64,000 nucleotides of DNA. Source: Termitidicoccus mucosus. Lineage in GTDB: Bacteria > Verrucomicrobiota > Verrucomicrobiia > Opitutales > Opitutaceae. Below, one piece after another: positions 1 through 7,216 of this stretch. The stretch covers positions 6,386,501 to 6,450,500 of the forward strand of contig NZ_CP109796.1 in assembly GCF_038725785.1 (NCBI RefSeq), read 5' to 3'. A program made the position numbers and the translations under genes. A model generated the notes under the pieces. That model was not told where the DNA came from and did no database searches. It saw only the letters and a list, made by a program, of their open reading frames with translations. Positions within the stretch are counted from its first letter, which is position 1. Each line of letters starts with the position of its first letter.

Positions 1-457
1 CGAGCTTGATCCCGGTGTAGATGAGGAACGCGCCGAAAATCATCAGCACCCATTCGAAGCGGTTGATGAGCTCGATGCCCACGAGGATGAACACCGCGCG
101 CATGAGCGCCGCGCCGATGATGCCCCAGAACAGCACCCGGTGCTGGTGCTCGGGCGCGACCTTGAAAAACGAGAACACGATGATGAACACGAACACGTTG
201 TCCACGCTCAACCCCAGCTCGACGAGGTAGCTGGCAAACCACTGCGCGCCGTCGGTCGGGCCATGCTGCCAGAGCACGAACCCGTTGAACGCCATCGCGA
301 GCGTGAACCATACGGCGCACCACGTGACGGCCTCCTTCACTTTCACGACATGCGACTTGCGATGGAACACACCCAGATCGAGCGCCAGCATCAGCATGAT
401 AAAAACAACAAACCCGGCCCAGGCCCAAAGCGGATATTCAACAGTCGTCGCAGGCAT
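1..457 (-). CDS. TerC family integral membrane protein (3' end outside window)
   Basis: The visible 152 codons from the ATG at 457 encode a hydrophobic protein of the TerC/Alx family, inner-membrane proteins linked to tellurite resistance and to manganese or metal homeostasis. A first membrane segment lies at about residues 9-27, followed by a basic loop (FHRKSH), a second segment, and the family signature ELGLSVDNVFVF at about residues 70-81. At least two more membrane segments follow before the window edge. The reading frame runs off base 1 with no stop, so roughly half the protein is missing here. No riboswitch of the yybP-ykoY kind, often found before terC genes, was recognised upstream. 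Family assignment is strong; substrate is unknown. Confidence 0.9.
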   Translation of the reverse strand, partial: MPATTVEYPLWAWAGFVVFIMLMLALDLGVFHRKSHVVKVKEAVTWCAVWFTLAMAFNGFVLWQHGPTDGAQWFASYLVELGLSVDNVFVFIIVFSFFKVAPEHQHRVLFWGIIGAALMRAVFILVGIELINRFEWVLMIFGAFLIYTGIKL

Positions 458-596
458 TTAAGATAAGATGGTGAAGCGAAAAGCCCTGAGTTTGCGCGCG
501 CTTGCCCGCGCCGTGCAAGCCCATGCGGACGGGACATCCCGTTTTTTATAAAAAATCGCTGATGGCCGGTGACTTGATGGAGGAAAAGTTGTGCAG

Positions 597-655
597 GGAT
601 TGCGCAGTCCCGCCGGCAGGCGCACCCCCCGTTGTGCGCCCGATTTGTGCAATCC
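597..655. other. Nested hairpin
   Basis: GGATTGCGCA (597-606) pairs with TGTGCAATCC (646-655) with one mismatch, and inside it GGCGCAC (619-625) pairs perfectly with GTGCGCC (634-640). The structure lies about 140 bases upstream of the terC start and could fold in RNA from either strand. There is no run of T after it, so it is not a standard terminator. Function unknown. Confidence 0.45.
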
Positions 656-695
656 GCATCAACAAAGGCGGGAACCGCGGCGGTGCGATGCAACC

Positions 696-842
696 CAGGG
701 TGTAACTCAAAGTTGAGTCACTCCCTCTTTCTTCTTTCCTCTTTATCTTTATCTTTCGTCAGGCACGGGCAGGGAGAAAGAGGAAAGAGAAAGAATAAAG
801 AGGAAAGATTCCGGCGGTGACATCACTTTGAGTTGCACCCTG
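696..842. repeat. Polypyrimidine/polypurine inverted repeat, copy 1
   Basis: Outer arms (696-713 and 825-842) pair with one mismatch, and inner arms are a CTTTCCTCTTTATCTTT-type pyrimidine stretch (about 727-757) facing its purine complement (about 776-808). The loop is about 20 bases. The same pyrimidine motif and arrangement recur at 11129-11226, so this is a dispersed repeat family rather than a single hairpin. Confidence 0.75.
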
Positions 843-859
843 TAACCCATTGGGTTACA
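841..859. repeat. 19-bp perfect palindrome
   Basis: TGTAACCCATTGGGTTACA has two perfect 9-base arms around one central base. The right half plus flanks (ATTGGGTTACAT) occurs again at 14864-14875 in the gap before another gene. It may be a protein-binding site or the edge of a repeat; nothing in the sequence decides this. Confidence 0.5.
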
Positions 860-924
860 TCCCCGGCTGGCTTCCCTGTCCGGAGCGCGGTAGTATCGTG
901 CCGGGCATGGGCTTGCCTTGTTTT

Positions 925-1167
925 TTAGTATTTAAGCATTTTCAACGCGATGGCCTCATCGTCGCCGGGCTGGAAGGAGGGCATGGCCTTGAAAATGGAG
1001 CCGTAGGCGGACGCCCGCGCCTGATAATACCATCCCTTTCTGGCCCACACCTTTCCCCTGACCTGCACCCGGAGTCCGCCGTCCAGGCACCCACGCGCGA
1101 CAAAAGCATAGCGGACCATGGGAGGCATGACATTGGATTCCGCGTTTTTTAAATACCGCATTTGCAT
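925..1167 (-). CDS. Small hypothetical protein
   Basis: An 80-residue frame from the ATG at 1167 with a balanced amino-acid composition and, after about the first 20 codons, the GC-rich third positions typical of real genes in this window. It contains aromatic and basic residues (for example WARKGWYYQARASAYG) and ends KMLKY. A later start at the Met near residue 16 is possible. No domain, signal peptide or membrane segment was recognised, and the upstream ribosome site is weak. It could be a genuine small gene or a remnant; function unknown. Confidence 0.4.
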   Translation of the reverse strand: MQMRYLKNAESNVMPPMVRYAFVARGCLDGGLRVQVRGKVWARKGWYYQARASAYGSIFKAMPSFQPGDDEAIALKMLKY

Positions 1168-1205
1168 CTTGATATTGCCGCCGGAAAAGCCGGGCGGACA
1201 TCCGG

Positions 1206-1556
1206 TTAAAGAGAAATGCCGGGCGCGCTCGTGGCCGCATGCGCCGCCTGCACGGACAGCGTCACGACGAGCAGGAGCAGGAAACCGCCGGAGAGGGCGC
1301 GCGGCCCGCGAGGTCCGTCAGCCGGTGGGTTCAGCTTTTGGGGCGTCCCGCCGCCGGGGCTCGCGTGATGCGATTTGCGGCGCGGCGGGGTTTCGGTCCT
1401 CAGCGCGGTGGAGGATGTCCGTTCCAGGATGCCGAGGAGTTCGCTTTCGCGCCGGGCGGCATAAGCGGCGCACTGGCGCAATCTTGGATTGCAGGACTTT
1501 CGAAGCAGGCGCACCCAGCGCAACTCCAGTTCACAAAAGAGCTGTTCGGCATTCAT
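1206..1556 (-). CDS. Hypothetical protein with C-terminal membrane segment
   Basis: 116 residues from the ATG at 1556. The N-terminal half (about residues 1-45) is helical and rich in Arg, Glu and Cys (NAEQLFCELELRW); a Pro/Gly-rich linker follows; residues about 89-105 form one hydrophobic segment (GGFLLLLVVTLSV) near the C-terminus, suggesting a tail-anchored protein with a cytoplasmic head. It is divergent to the HTH gene at 1635, and its start lies 3 bases from the 28-bp palindrome at 1559-1586, so the HTH protein probably controls it. No family was recognised. Confidence 0.55.
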   Translation of the reverse strand: MNAEQLFCELELRWVRLLRKSCNPRLRQCAAYAARRESELLGILERTSSTALRTETPPRRKSHHASPGGGTPQKLNPPADGPRGPRALSGGFLLLLVVTLSVQAAHAATSAPGISL

Positions 1557-1558
1557 GT

Positions 1559-1586
1559 CTTGTTTTAAGGCATGACTTAAAACAAG
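1559..1586. promoter_or_regulatory. 28-bp palindrome, probable operator of the adjacent HTH regulator
   Basis: Arms CTTGTTTTAA and TTAAAACAAG are perfect complements, and all but one pair of the 8-base centre (GGCATGAC) also match. It lies between two divergent genes, next to the start of the minus-strand one and about 50 bases before the plus-strand HTH gene. Placement and symmetry fit an autoregulatory operator, which is an inference. Confidence 0.6.
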
Positions 1587-1634
1587 GCGCAAGCATTTAT
1601 TGCATTTGCGCCATGTCTCATTTTGAAACACGGA

Positions 1635-2063
1635 ATGAGCCACATTTCCACCGCCTTGCAGGAACTGACCCGGGGACGCCGCCAGCAGGACATCGCCGAC
1701 GCGGCGGGGATGCCGCGGACCACCTTCACCCAATACCGCCTGGCCATCCGCCCGCCGACGGTCGAGGTCGTCGAGCAATTGCTGCGCGCATTCGGCGAGG
1801 AGGAGCAGCGCGTCTTGGTGAGGGCTTATCTGGACGACGAGACGCCTGCGTCGTGGTTTGGCCGGGTGCGGATCGAGTTTCCCGGGAGGCCGCAGAAGAG
1901 AACCAAGGCCGCGGGTGCCGGGGAAGCGGCCGGGCTGAGGGCGCCCGAGGACAAGGCCCTGTCGGAGGCGCTGACGGCATTGCTGGCGCGCGCCAGGAGG
2001 GACAACGAGGTGCGCCAGGTGGTCCTCGATCTGGCCGCGATGTGCAGCCGGCGCGTCAAATAA
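1635..2063 (+). CDS. XRE-like helix-turn-helix regulator
   Basis: 142 residues from the ATG at 1635; a TTG four codons earlier (1623) is an alternative start. The N-terminal 60 residues read as a Cro/C1-type helix-turn-helix: RQQDIADAAGMPRTTFTQ fits the two helices and turn, followed by VVEQLLRAFG. The C-terminal half is charged and helical with no recognised sensor domain. It is divergent to the tail-anchored gene at 1206-1556 with a 28-bp palindrome between them, suggesting that it regulates itself and that neighbour. DNA-binding role likely; signal unknown. Confidence 0.7.
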   Translation: MSHISTALQELTRGRRQQDIADAAGMPRTTFTQYRLAIRPPTVEVVEQLLRAFGEEEQRVLVRAYLDDETPASWFGRVRIEFPGRPQKRTKAAGAGEAAGLRAPEDKALSEALTALLARARRDNEVRQVVLDLAAMCSRRVK

Positions 2064-2120
2064 CGCCCTTCGACGGGCCCGGCGGCCAGGCGGGAGGACG
2101 CGCCGGCGCGCGGCGGCGCC

Positions 2121-2822
2121 TCACAACAAATCGCGCTCGACCTTGTGCTTCAGGGTGCGCTCGAAATGCTTGCGGAGTTCCTTGGTGTTGCCTTTCAAGC
2201 CGGGCATGAGGGCGAGCCAGCTATACACCTCTTCGCGGAGGTGGCGCGGCATGCGCGGCTCCATCCCGGCCACGCGGTCGAGCGCGCGCACGCAGGCGCG
2301 GGCGATCTGTTCGCACATCAGCTGCGCGTCCACCGAGCTGTGCTGGCCGGCCAGCCGCACGATCTCGTTGAGGGTCGAGCGGCGGTGGCTGCGCATCGAG
2401 TGTTTGTAGAGGCCGAGGCTGTCGATGATGACGTTCGCGGTGCGCGGATAAAAACTCGTCATCAGGTTCCACGGATCGCCGCGCTGGTCGCCGCCGTGCC
2501 GGAAATCGCTGCGGAGGATCACCGACGGGATGTCGGCGAACTTCGCAAACATGAACTCCACCACCGTGCCCGAGTCGAGCTCGGTGCCGTCGTAGTTGAA
2601 CAGGCCCAGGTCGCATTCGAGCAGCGTGCGGATGTCCTGGTCGCGGATCGAGTGGGCGGTGTTGTCGCGCTGCTCCAGGTTCTGCGGCAGCACGCACAGG
2701 TAGCGGCCATGGGAGTGCTCGTAAATCGCCTCGGCGAGATAGGCGTTCCCGATGAGGTGCTTCAGGCTGAAGAGCTCGCTGGCGAAATACACCGTGAGGC
2801 TCTTTTTCTTGGATTTCTTCAT
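2121..2822 (-). CDS. Nucleoside 2-deoxyribosyltransferase-like protein
   Basis: 233 residues from the ATG at 2822, which places the first strand (TVYFAS) near residue 10 as is usual in this family; an in-frame ATG at 2903 would add 27 residues and has a GGTGA-like site before it. The fold of nucleoside 2-deoxyribosyltransferases is indicated by YFASELFS at the start and by NYDGTELDSGTVVEFMFA at about residues 77-94, which carries the D-G-x4-D-x-G-x3-E pattern including the expected nucleophilic Glu. Members exchange or hydrolyse the base of deoxynucleosides or related nucleotides. The C-terminal 80 residues are helical and family-unusual. Exact substrate cannot be told. Confidence 0.75.
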   Translation of the reverse strand: MKKSKKKSLTVYFASELFSLKHLIGNAYLAEAIYEHSHGRYLCVLPQNLEQRDNTAHSIRDQDIRTLLECDLGLFNYDGTELDSGTVVEFMFAKFADIPSVILRSDFRHGGDQRGDPWNLMTSFYPRTANVIIDSLGLYKHSMRSHRRSTLNEIVRLAGQHSSVDAQLMCEQIARACVRALDRVAGMEPRMPRHLREEVYSWLALMPGLKGNTKELRKHFERTLKHKVERDLL

Positions 2823-2915
2823 GCTTGGGCAGCGGGTGAAATGAAAGGTTGTGGGAAGTAGCGCGTATTTTTCGGCAATCTCAACCCGGAATTTGCGAAA
2901 CATTCACCCGGTCGT

Positions 2916-2942
2916 AACACGCCGCGCCGCGGCCGGCGTGTT
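2916..2942. other. GC-rich hairpin upstream of purE
   Basis: AACACGCCG (2916-2924) and CGGCGTGTT (2934-2942) are perfect complements around a 9-base GC centre. It sits between the divergent deoxyribosyltransferase gene and purE. It may act in the purE leader; T-tract is only three bases, so a terminator role is weak. A smaller hairpin CCTCAT/ATGAGG (2974-2990) lies just before the purE ATG. Confidence 0.4.
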
Positions 2943-3000
2943 TGCGTTCATAAAATTTGCCAAAGCGCCTTTCCCTCATATCCAATGAGGCTCTTTCCTC

Positions 3001-3513
3001 ATGACAAATACCGCCAACACCAAGCAACAGCCGCTCGTGGGCATCATCATGGGCAGCCAGTCCGACTGGCCGGTGCTGGAGCACGCCGCGAAAACGCTCG
3101 CCGGTTTCGGCATCGCCCACGAGGCGCGCGTGATCAGCGCGCACCGCACGCCGCACGCGGCGTTTGAATACGCCACGTCGGCGGAATCGCGGGGCTTGAA
3201 ATGCCTCATCGCCGGCGCCGGCATGGCCGCGCACCTGGCGGGCGTGCTCGCCGGGCTCACGCCGCTGCCCGTGCTCGGCGTGCCGATGGAGTCGCCGCAG
3301 CTCAAGGGGCTGGACTCGCTGCTTTCCACCGTGCAGATGCCGGGCGGCGTGCCCGTGGCGACATTTGCCATCGGCAAGGCCGGCGCGGTCAACGCGGCCG
3401 TCTTCGCGGCGTCAATGCTGGCGCTGGGCGACGCGCGCGTGAAGCAGGCGCTGGCGGATTTCCGCGCCGAGCAGACCAGGAAGGTCTTGGAAACGAAGCT
3501 CGACCAGGGTTGA
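3001..3513 (+). CDS. purE: N5-carboxyaminoimidazole ribonucleotide mutase
   Basis: 170 residues, the normal size of class I PurE. The enzyme moves the carboxyl group of N5-CAIR to give CAIR in de novo purine synthesis, in the cytoplasm. Visible signatures are GIIMGSQSDWPV at about residues 14-25 (phosphate-binding loop), SAHRTP at about 46-51 with the catalytic His, and GAGMAAHLAGVLAG at about 72-85; GVPMESPQLKGLDSLLS matches the active-site strand region. purK, its usual partner, is not adjacent. It ends about 25 bases before the convergent unknown gene. Very secure assignment. Confidence 0.97.
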   Translation: MTNTANTKQQPLVGIIMGSQSDWPVLEHAAKTLAGFGIAHEARVISAHRTPHAAFEYATSAESRGLKCLIAGAGMAAHLAGVLAGLTPLPVLGVPMESPQLKGLDSLLSTVQMPGGVPVATFAIGKAGAVNAAVFAASMLALGDARVKQALADFRAEQTRKVLETKLDQG

Positions 3514-3536
3514 CCGGGGGGCGCGCCGCGCCCGCC

Positions 3537-4037
3537 TCATTTTCCGCCCACCAGCACGCCGAGCTGTTCCTGCACGCCGGCGAAAAACTCCGGCGTCAAT
3601 TCTCCGACCGGCACTTCATAAAGCTCCTTCGACTTCGCGTGCTCGAAAATCTGGTTCGCGCCGTCCGCCGTGCGCCCCTTGGGACGCAGCACGCGCTTGC
3701 GTTCCAGCATGAGCGCGAGGAATTGCAACAGCCGCGTCGTGTCCTCCGTGCGCTCCGTCGCGGGATCGGCCAGGGTGAGGAACAGCGACTCCGCCGTGAG
3801 TTTCAACTCGCGCTCCGGGTTTTCATTCGGCGCGCGTTTTTTGTAGGCGCGCACCCAGCGGCAGATGACCGGCCCTTCCGGCTGGTAATTCGCCTGCTCG
3901 CGCTCCAGCAAATCGCGCCGCGCGATCTCGCCCGATTCCGGCATCCGCACGAGATAGCTGGCCACGCGCAGCCCGTCCTCAAACGGCTGCTGCGTGACAA
4001 AACAAACGGCGGCCTGTGGTTGAAGGGAGAGTTCCAT
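3537..4037 (-). CDS. Hypothetical protein (unknown family)
   Basis: 166 residues from the ATG at 4037. No signal peptide or membrane segment. It begins MELSLQPQAAVCFVTQQPFE, has a central acidic/basic helical region, and ends in a stretch containing LYEVPVGELTPEFFAGVQEQ. The even composition and coding-like codon use make it a real gene, and the length is a plausible single domain of about 160 residues. It is convergent with purE and divergent from the metallophosphoesterase gene that starts 60 bases away. I do not recognise a family and do not assign a function. Confidence 0.7.
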   Translation of the reverse strand: MELSLQPQAAVCFVTQQPFEDGLRVASYLVRMPESGEIARRDLLEREQANYQPEGPVICRWVRAYKKRAPNENPERELKLTAESLFLTLADPATERTEDTTRLLQFLALMLERKRVLRPKGRTADGANQIFEHAKSKELYEVPVGELTPEFFAGVQEQLGVLVGGK

Positions 4038-4097
4038 GCCCAACTTGTTTACTTGTCGCGGCCATGCCCGCCAGCCAATTTCGTGTGAAACACACTG

Positions 4098-4757
4098 ATG
4101 AACGGACGCATCATTGCCATCGGAGACATCCACGGCTGCCATCAGGAGCTCGCGGAGCTTCTCGAACGCATCGCCCCCACCAAGGACGACCGGCTGATTT
4201 TCCTCGGCGACCTCGTCAACCGCGGCCCCAACAGTTGCGCGGTCATCGACATCGCCAAGGCGCGCGGGGCGCTCTCGCTTCTCGGCAACCATGAGCTTCG
4301 CCTGCTCAATTTCCGCAAAACCTCCGACCTCGCTTTTCTCAAGGAAACCGACCACGACACGCTCGACAAACTCCGCCCCGAAGACTGGGCCTATCTCGAG
4401 CAGATGCCGCTCACCCACTATGTCCCCGAGCTGAATACCGTTTTTGTCCACGGCGGTTTCCTCCCCGGCCAGCCCTGGCAGAAACAACCGGCCGACATCG
4501 TCACGCGCATCCAGGTAATCGATCGCGACGGACGCCCGCGCAAGCGCGCCGAGGCGCCCGGCGCGCCCGCTTGGGCCGATCTCTGGAACGGCCCTCCTTT
4601 CGTGGTCTACGGGCACACATCGCGCCCGCAAATCTACAAGCACAAATGGTCCGTCTGCATCGACACGGCCTGCGTGCTGGGCGGCGCGCTCACTGCCTAC
4701 ATCCTGCCCGAGCGCCGGTTTGTGCAGGTGAAGGCCAAACGGGCCTATTATCCGTAG
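4098..4757 (+). CDS. Calcineurin-like metallophosphoesterase (PPP/ApaH-like)
   Basis: 219 residues carrying the full dinuclear-metal phosphoesterase signature: GDIHG at 9-13, GDLVNRG at 37-43, GNHE at about 63-66, VHGG near 118 and YGHT near 174. These ligands bind two metal ions that activate water to cleave phosphate esters. The order and spacing fit the bacterial PPP-type serine/threonine phosphatase or ApaH-like diadenosine polyphosphate hydrolase group. The protein is cytoplasmic. It stands alone on the plus strand, ending about 100 bases before the convergent mdoH. The enzyme class is secure; substrate could be phosphoprotein, dinucleotide or RNA cap-like molecules. Confidence 0.9.
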   Translation: MNGRIIAIGDIHGCHQELAELLERIAPTKDDRLIFLGDLVNRGPNSCAVIDIAKARGALSLLGNHELRLLNFRKTSDLAFLKETDHDTLDKLRPEDWAYLEQMPLTHYVPELNTVFVHGGFLPGQPWQKQPADIVTRIQVIDRDGRPRKRAEAPGAPAWADLWNGPPFVVYGHTSRPQIYKHKWSVCIDTACVLGGALTAYILPERRFVQVKAKRAYYP

Positions 4758-4857
4758 GAAGAAGAAAGGGGGAGGGGATTTCCCTGCGGCTTTGCGTGGG
4801 AAAGAGAATGGAATCACGCGGACGCGGTGGCGTGCAGGGCGCGCCCCGGTATCGGTT

Positions 4858-7026
4858 TTATCGATACAGGGCCGTGATGGGCGCGGCGGTGAGGACGTTA
4901 TACTGGCGGACGGCGAGGCGCCACCATTCGGCCAGCGCGGCGGCGGGGGTGCGCCAGAGTTCGCGGTGCAGCCAGATCATCGACTCGGCGTCGAGCAGCA
5001 GGCTGAGTTTTTCCTTCGGCTCGAGCGCGTCGGGCCCCTCGCGCAGCAGGCGTTCGCGCAGCAGGGCGAAATAATCGCGCGATTCCTCGCTGGGCGTGCG
5101 CTGGCGCAGCATCGAGACATGCACGGCGTTCACGTAGGGATCGAGCACGGCCTGCAGCAGCCCGTAATCCGCGCGCAGCGTTTCCAGCGGGCGCATGTGC
5201 TTGTAGCAGGTTTCGAGATTGGAGTGCAGGCGCGCGAGCTCAAGCGGAGGCTGTGTCTCCTCGGGCGTGAGGAACAGGCCGGCTTTTTGGGCGGCGCGCC
5301 CGAGGCTGAGCTTGCCGAGCAGGATGGAGAGCGGGATGGAAAAAACCATGCCCGCGAGCACGGGGCTCAGCCACCAGAAAAAGACCGGGGACAGCAGCCA
5401 CGCGCCCGCGCCCCACGCGAGGCCGATGAGCATGTGCGGATAGTGCGTGAGAATCGCCTCGCGCCAGTCGGTGCCGTCGTCCTCGCCGGCGCCGCGGCGC
5501 TGCGTGATCCATGACACCCCCTGGCCCAGCAGCGTGGTGGCGACGAATTTGCTGTTGAAAAGCATGTTCACCGGCGCGAGCAGCGCGGAAATGACGATTT
5601 CCACCAGCGTGCTCGCAAACAGCCGGACGCGCCCGCCGAAACGGGCGGCCCGCCCGCCGTGTTTCAATGCCTGGAAGAGGCTGATGAATTTCGGGAGAAA
5701 CAGCAGCAGCAGCGTGAGCGCAAAAAGGGTCACGGCGTCGGGCACGCGCAGCGTGCGCCCGAAGAGTTCCACCACGGTCATGGCCCGCGAATTGGCCATG
5801 CCGCCGGTGATGAGTTCGTGGACGTGCCAGGTGCTGAACAGGAGAAACAGCAGCCAGAGCGGCGACGACACGTAGGCCGTCACGCCCATGAGCAGGTGCA
5901 GGCGGTTGCACGGGCGGAAGCCCTTGGCGAGGAGCAGCCAGGAATGCTGCATGTTGCCCTGGCACCAGCGGCGGTCGCGTTTGGCGCTGTCGATGAGCGT
6001 GGGCGGGCCCTCCTCGTAGGTGCCCTCGATCTCGCCCGCGAGCCAGACCGACCAGCCGGCCTTGCGCATGAGCGCGGCCTCGACAAAATCGTGGCTGAGG
6101 ATGCGTCCGCCGAACGGCTCGCTCCCCGGCAGCTCGGGCAACGCGCAATGGTCGATGAAGGGCTGCACGCGGATGATGGCGTTGTGGCCCCAGTAGTTGC
6201 CGGTGTCCTGCTGCCAGTAGTTCAACCCGGCGAGGAAGAGCGGGCTGTAGAGGCGGTTGGCAAACTGCTGGAGGCGCGAGTAGAGCGTTTCGCCGTTCAC
6301 GAGGCGGGGCGCGGTCTGGATGATGCCCGCGGTCGGGTTCTTTTCCATCAGCGCGACGAGTTTCACGAGCGCGTCGCCGGTCATGATGCTGTCGGCGTCG
6401 AGCACGGTCATGTAGCGGTAGCTCTTGCCCCAGCGGCGGAGGAAGTCGGCGACATTGCCGGCCTTCTTGTTTATTTGCTGCCGGCGCTTGCGATAGAAGA
6501 TTTTCCCGAAGCCGCCCACCTGCTTGCAGAGCTCGACCCAGGCGACCTCCTCCTGGATCCACTGGTTCGGCTGGTTCGAGTCGCTGAGGATGAAAAAATC
6601 GAAATGCTCCAGCTTCCCGGTTTCCTCGACCGAGCGGAAGATGACGCGCAGTCCCTCGAACACGCGGCTCACGTCCTCGTTGAACACGGGCATGACGACC
6701 GCGGTGCCGGCGAGGCGCGGCTCCTCGCCGGGGGCGAGCGTGGCGAGGATGCGGCTGGAGTCGCCGTGGCAGTCGCCGTGGCGGCGGCCCATCGTGAGCA
6801 GGCCGAGCATGGCGATGATGAAGCCGGTGGAAATCTGCGCAAACAGCACGATGAACAGCGCGAGCAGCGCGCCGTCGGTGAAGGTGAAGCGCTGGTCGTC
6901 GTTCCAGAGCAGGTCGGCCATCAGCCATGCGCCGAGGCAGGTGAGCAGAAAGATGAGCGTGAAGAAAACCCGGCGGCGTCGGGTCATCCGCTGGCGGTCG
7001 GGAAATTCTGCGGGCGTGATGCGCAT
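4858..7026 (-). CDS. mdoH: Periplasmic glucan glucosyltransferase MdoH/OpgH
   Basis: 722 residues, shorter than the 847 of the E. coli protein mainly because the N-terminal extension is brief. MdoH is the inner-membrane processive GT2 enzyme that polymerises glucose from UDP-glucose into the beta-1,2 backbone of osmoregulated periplasmic glucans. Two membrane segments lie at about residues 19-38 and 52-77; the cytoplasmic catalytic domain has FILSDSN, VLDADSIM and the acceptor/Q(Q/R)xRW-like motif DRRWCQGN; further membrane segments follow from about 365. Its start lies 190 bases beyond the middle gene, and that gap contains an inverted repeat. mdoG lies upstream on the same strand, so the three genes are likely one transcription unit. 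Confidence 0.93.
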   Translation of the reverse strand: MRITPAEFPDRQRMTRRRRVFFTLIFLLTCLGAWLMADLLWNDDQRFTFTDGALLALFIVLFAQISTGFIIAMLGLLTMGRRHGDCHGDSSRILATLAPGEEPRLAGTAVVMPVFNEDVSRVFEGLRVIFRSVEETGKLEHFDFFILSDSNQPNQWIQEEVAWVELCKQVGGFGKIFYRKRRQQINKKAGNVADFLRRWGKSYRYMTVLDADSIMTGDALVKLVALMEKNPTAGIIQTAPRLVNGETLYSRLQQFANRLYSPLFLAGLNYWQQDTGNYWGHNAIIRVQPFIDHCALPELPGSEPFGGRILSHDFVEAALMRKAGWSVWLAGEIEGTYEEGPPTLIDSAKRDRRWCQGNMQHSWLLLAKGFRPCNRLHLLMGVTAYVSSPLWLLFLLFSTWHVHELITGGMANSRAMTVVELFGRTLRVPDAVTLFALTLLLLFLPKFISLFQALKHGGRAARFGGRVRLFASTLVEIVISALLAPVNMLFNSKFVATTLLGQGVSWITQRRGAGEDDGTDWREAILTHYPHMLIGLAWGAGAWLLSPVFFWWLSPVLAGMVFSIPLSILLGKLSLGRAAQKAGLFLTPEETQPPLELARLHSNLETCYKHMRPLETLRADYGLLQAVLDPYVNAVHVSMLRQRTPSEESRDYFALLRERLLREGPDALEPKEKLSLLLDAESMIWLHRELWRTPAAALAEWWRLAVRQYNVLTAAPITALYR

Positions 7027-7060
7027 GTGGGCGTGGTGAAAAACCGGGATTTTTTATTGG

Positions 7061-7195
7061 ACAGAAGGAAACGGAGGAAACGAAGAATGCGTTTTTGTTT
7101 GTGCAGTTTTATATAAAACGATTTTTAGATAGAATTTAATAAATTGATGGAATTTGTTATTAATTGTTTTCTTTGTCCCCTTCGTTTCCTTCTGT
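7061..7195. repeat. Inverted repeat of the CTTCGTTTCCTTCTGT type
   Basis: ACAGAAGGAAACG... (7061-7085) faces its complement CTTCGTTTCCTTCTGT (7180-7195) across about 95 AT-rich bases, in the gap between mdoH and the gene before it. A close relative of the left arm (sharing AACGGAGGAAACG) is found inside the helicase gene at 63141-63165, so this is a dispersed repeat. The AT-rich interior has no gene. Confidence 0.65.
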
Positions 7196-7216
7196 GAATA
7201 ATGGTTTTTTATAAAA

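Larger units (their letters stand above)
458..924. other. Gene-free interval with structured repeats
   Basis: No convincing gene is seen between the terC start and 925. Short open frames here have no recognisable domain and no ribosome site. The interval instead holds a nested hairpin (597-655), a large polypyrimidine/polypurine inverted repeat (696-842) and a 19-bp palindrome (841-859), each listed separately. The terC promoter must lie in its left part, but no clear -35/-10 pair was found. Confidence 0.6.

Noticed and set aside
458-720. yybP-ykoY manganese riboswitch upstream of terC
   Set aside because: Hairpins exist, but the conserved GGGGAGUAG and GACC blocks were not found on the relevant strand.
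5659-7116. A 485-codon plus-strand open frame opposite mdoH
   Set aside because: No recognisable family and fully overlapped by mdoH, which has strong domain evidence.
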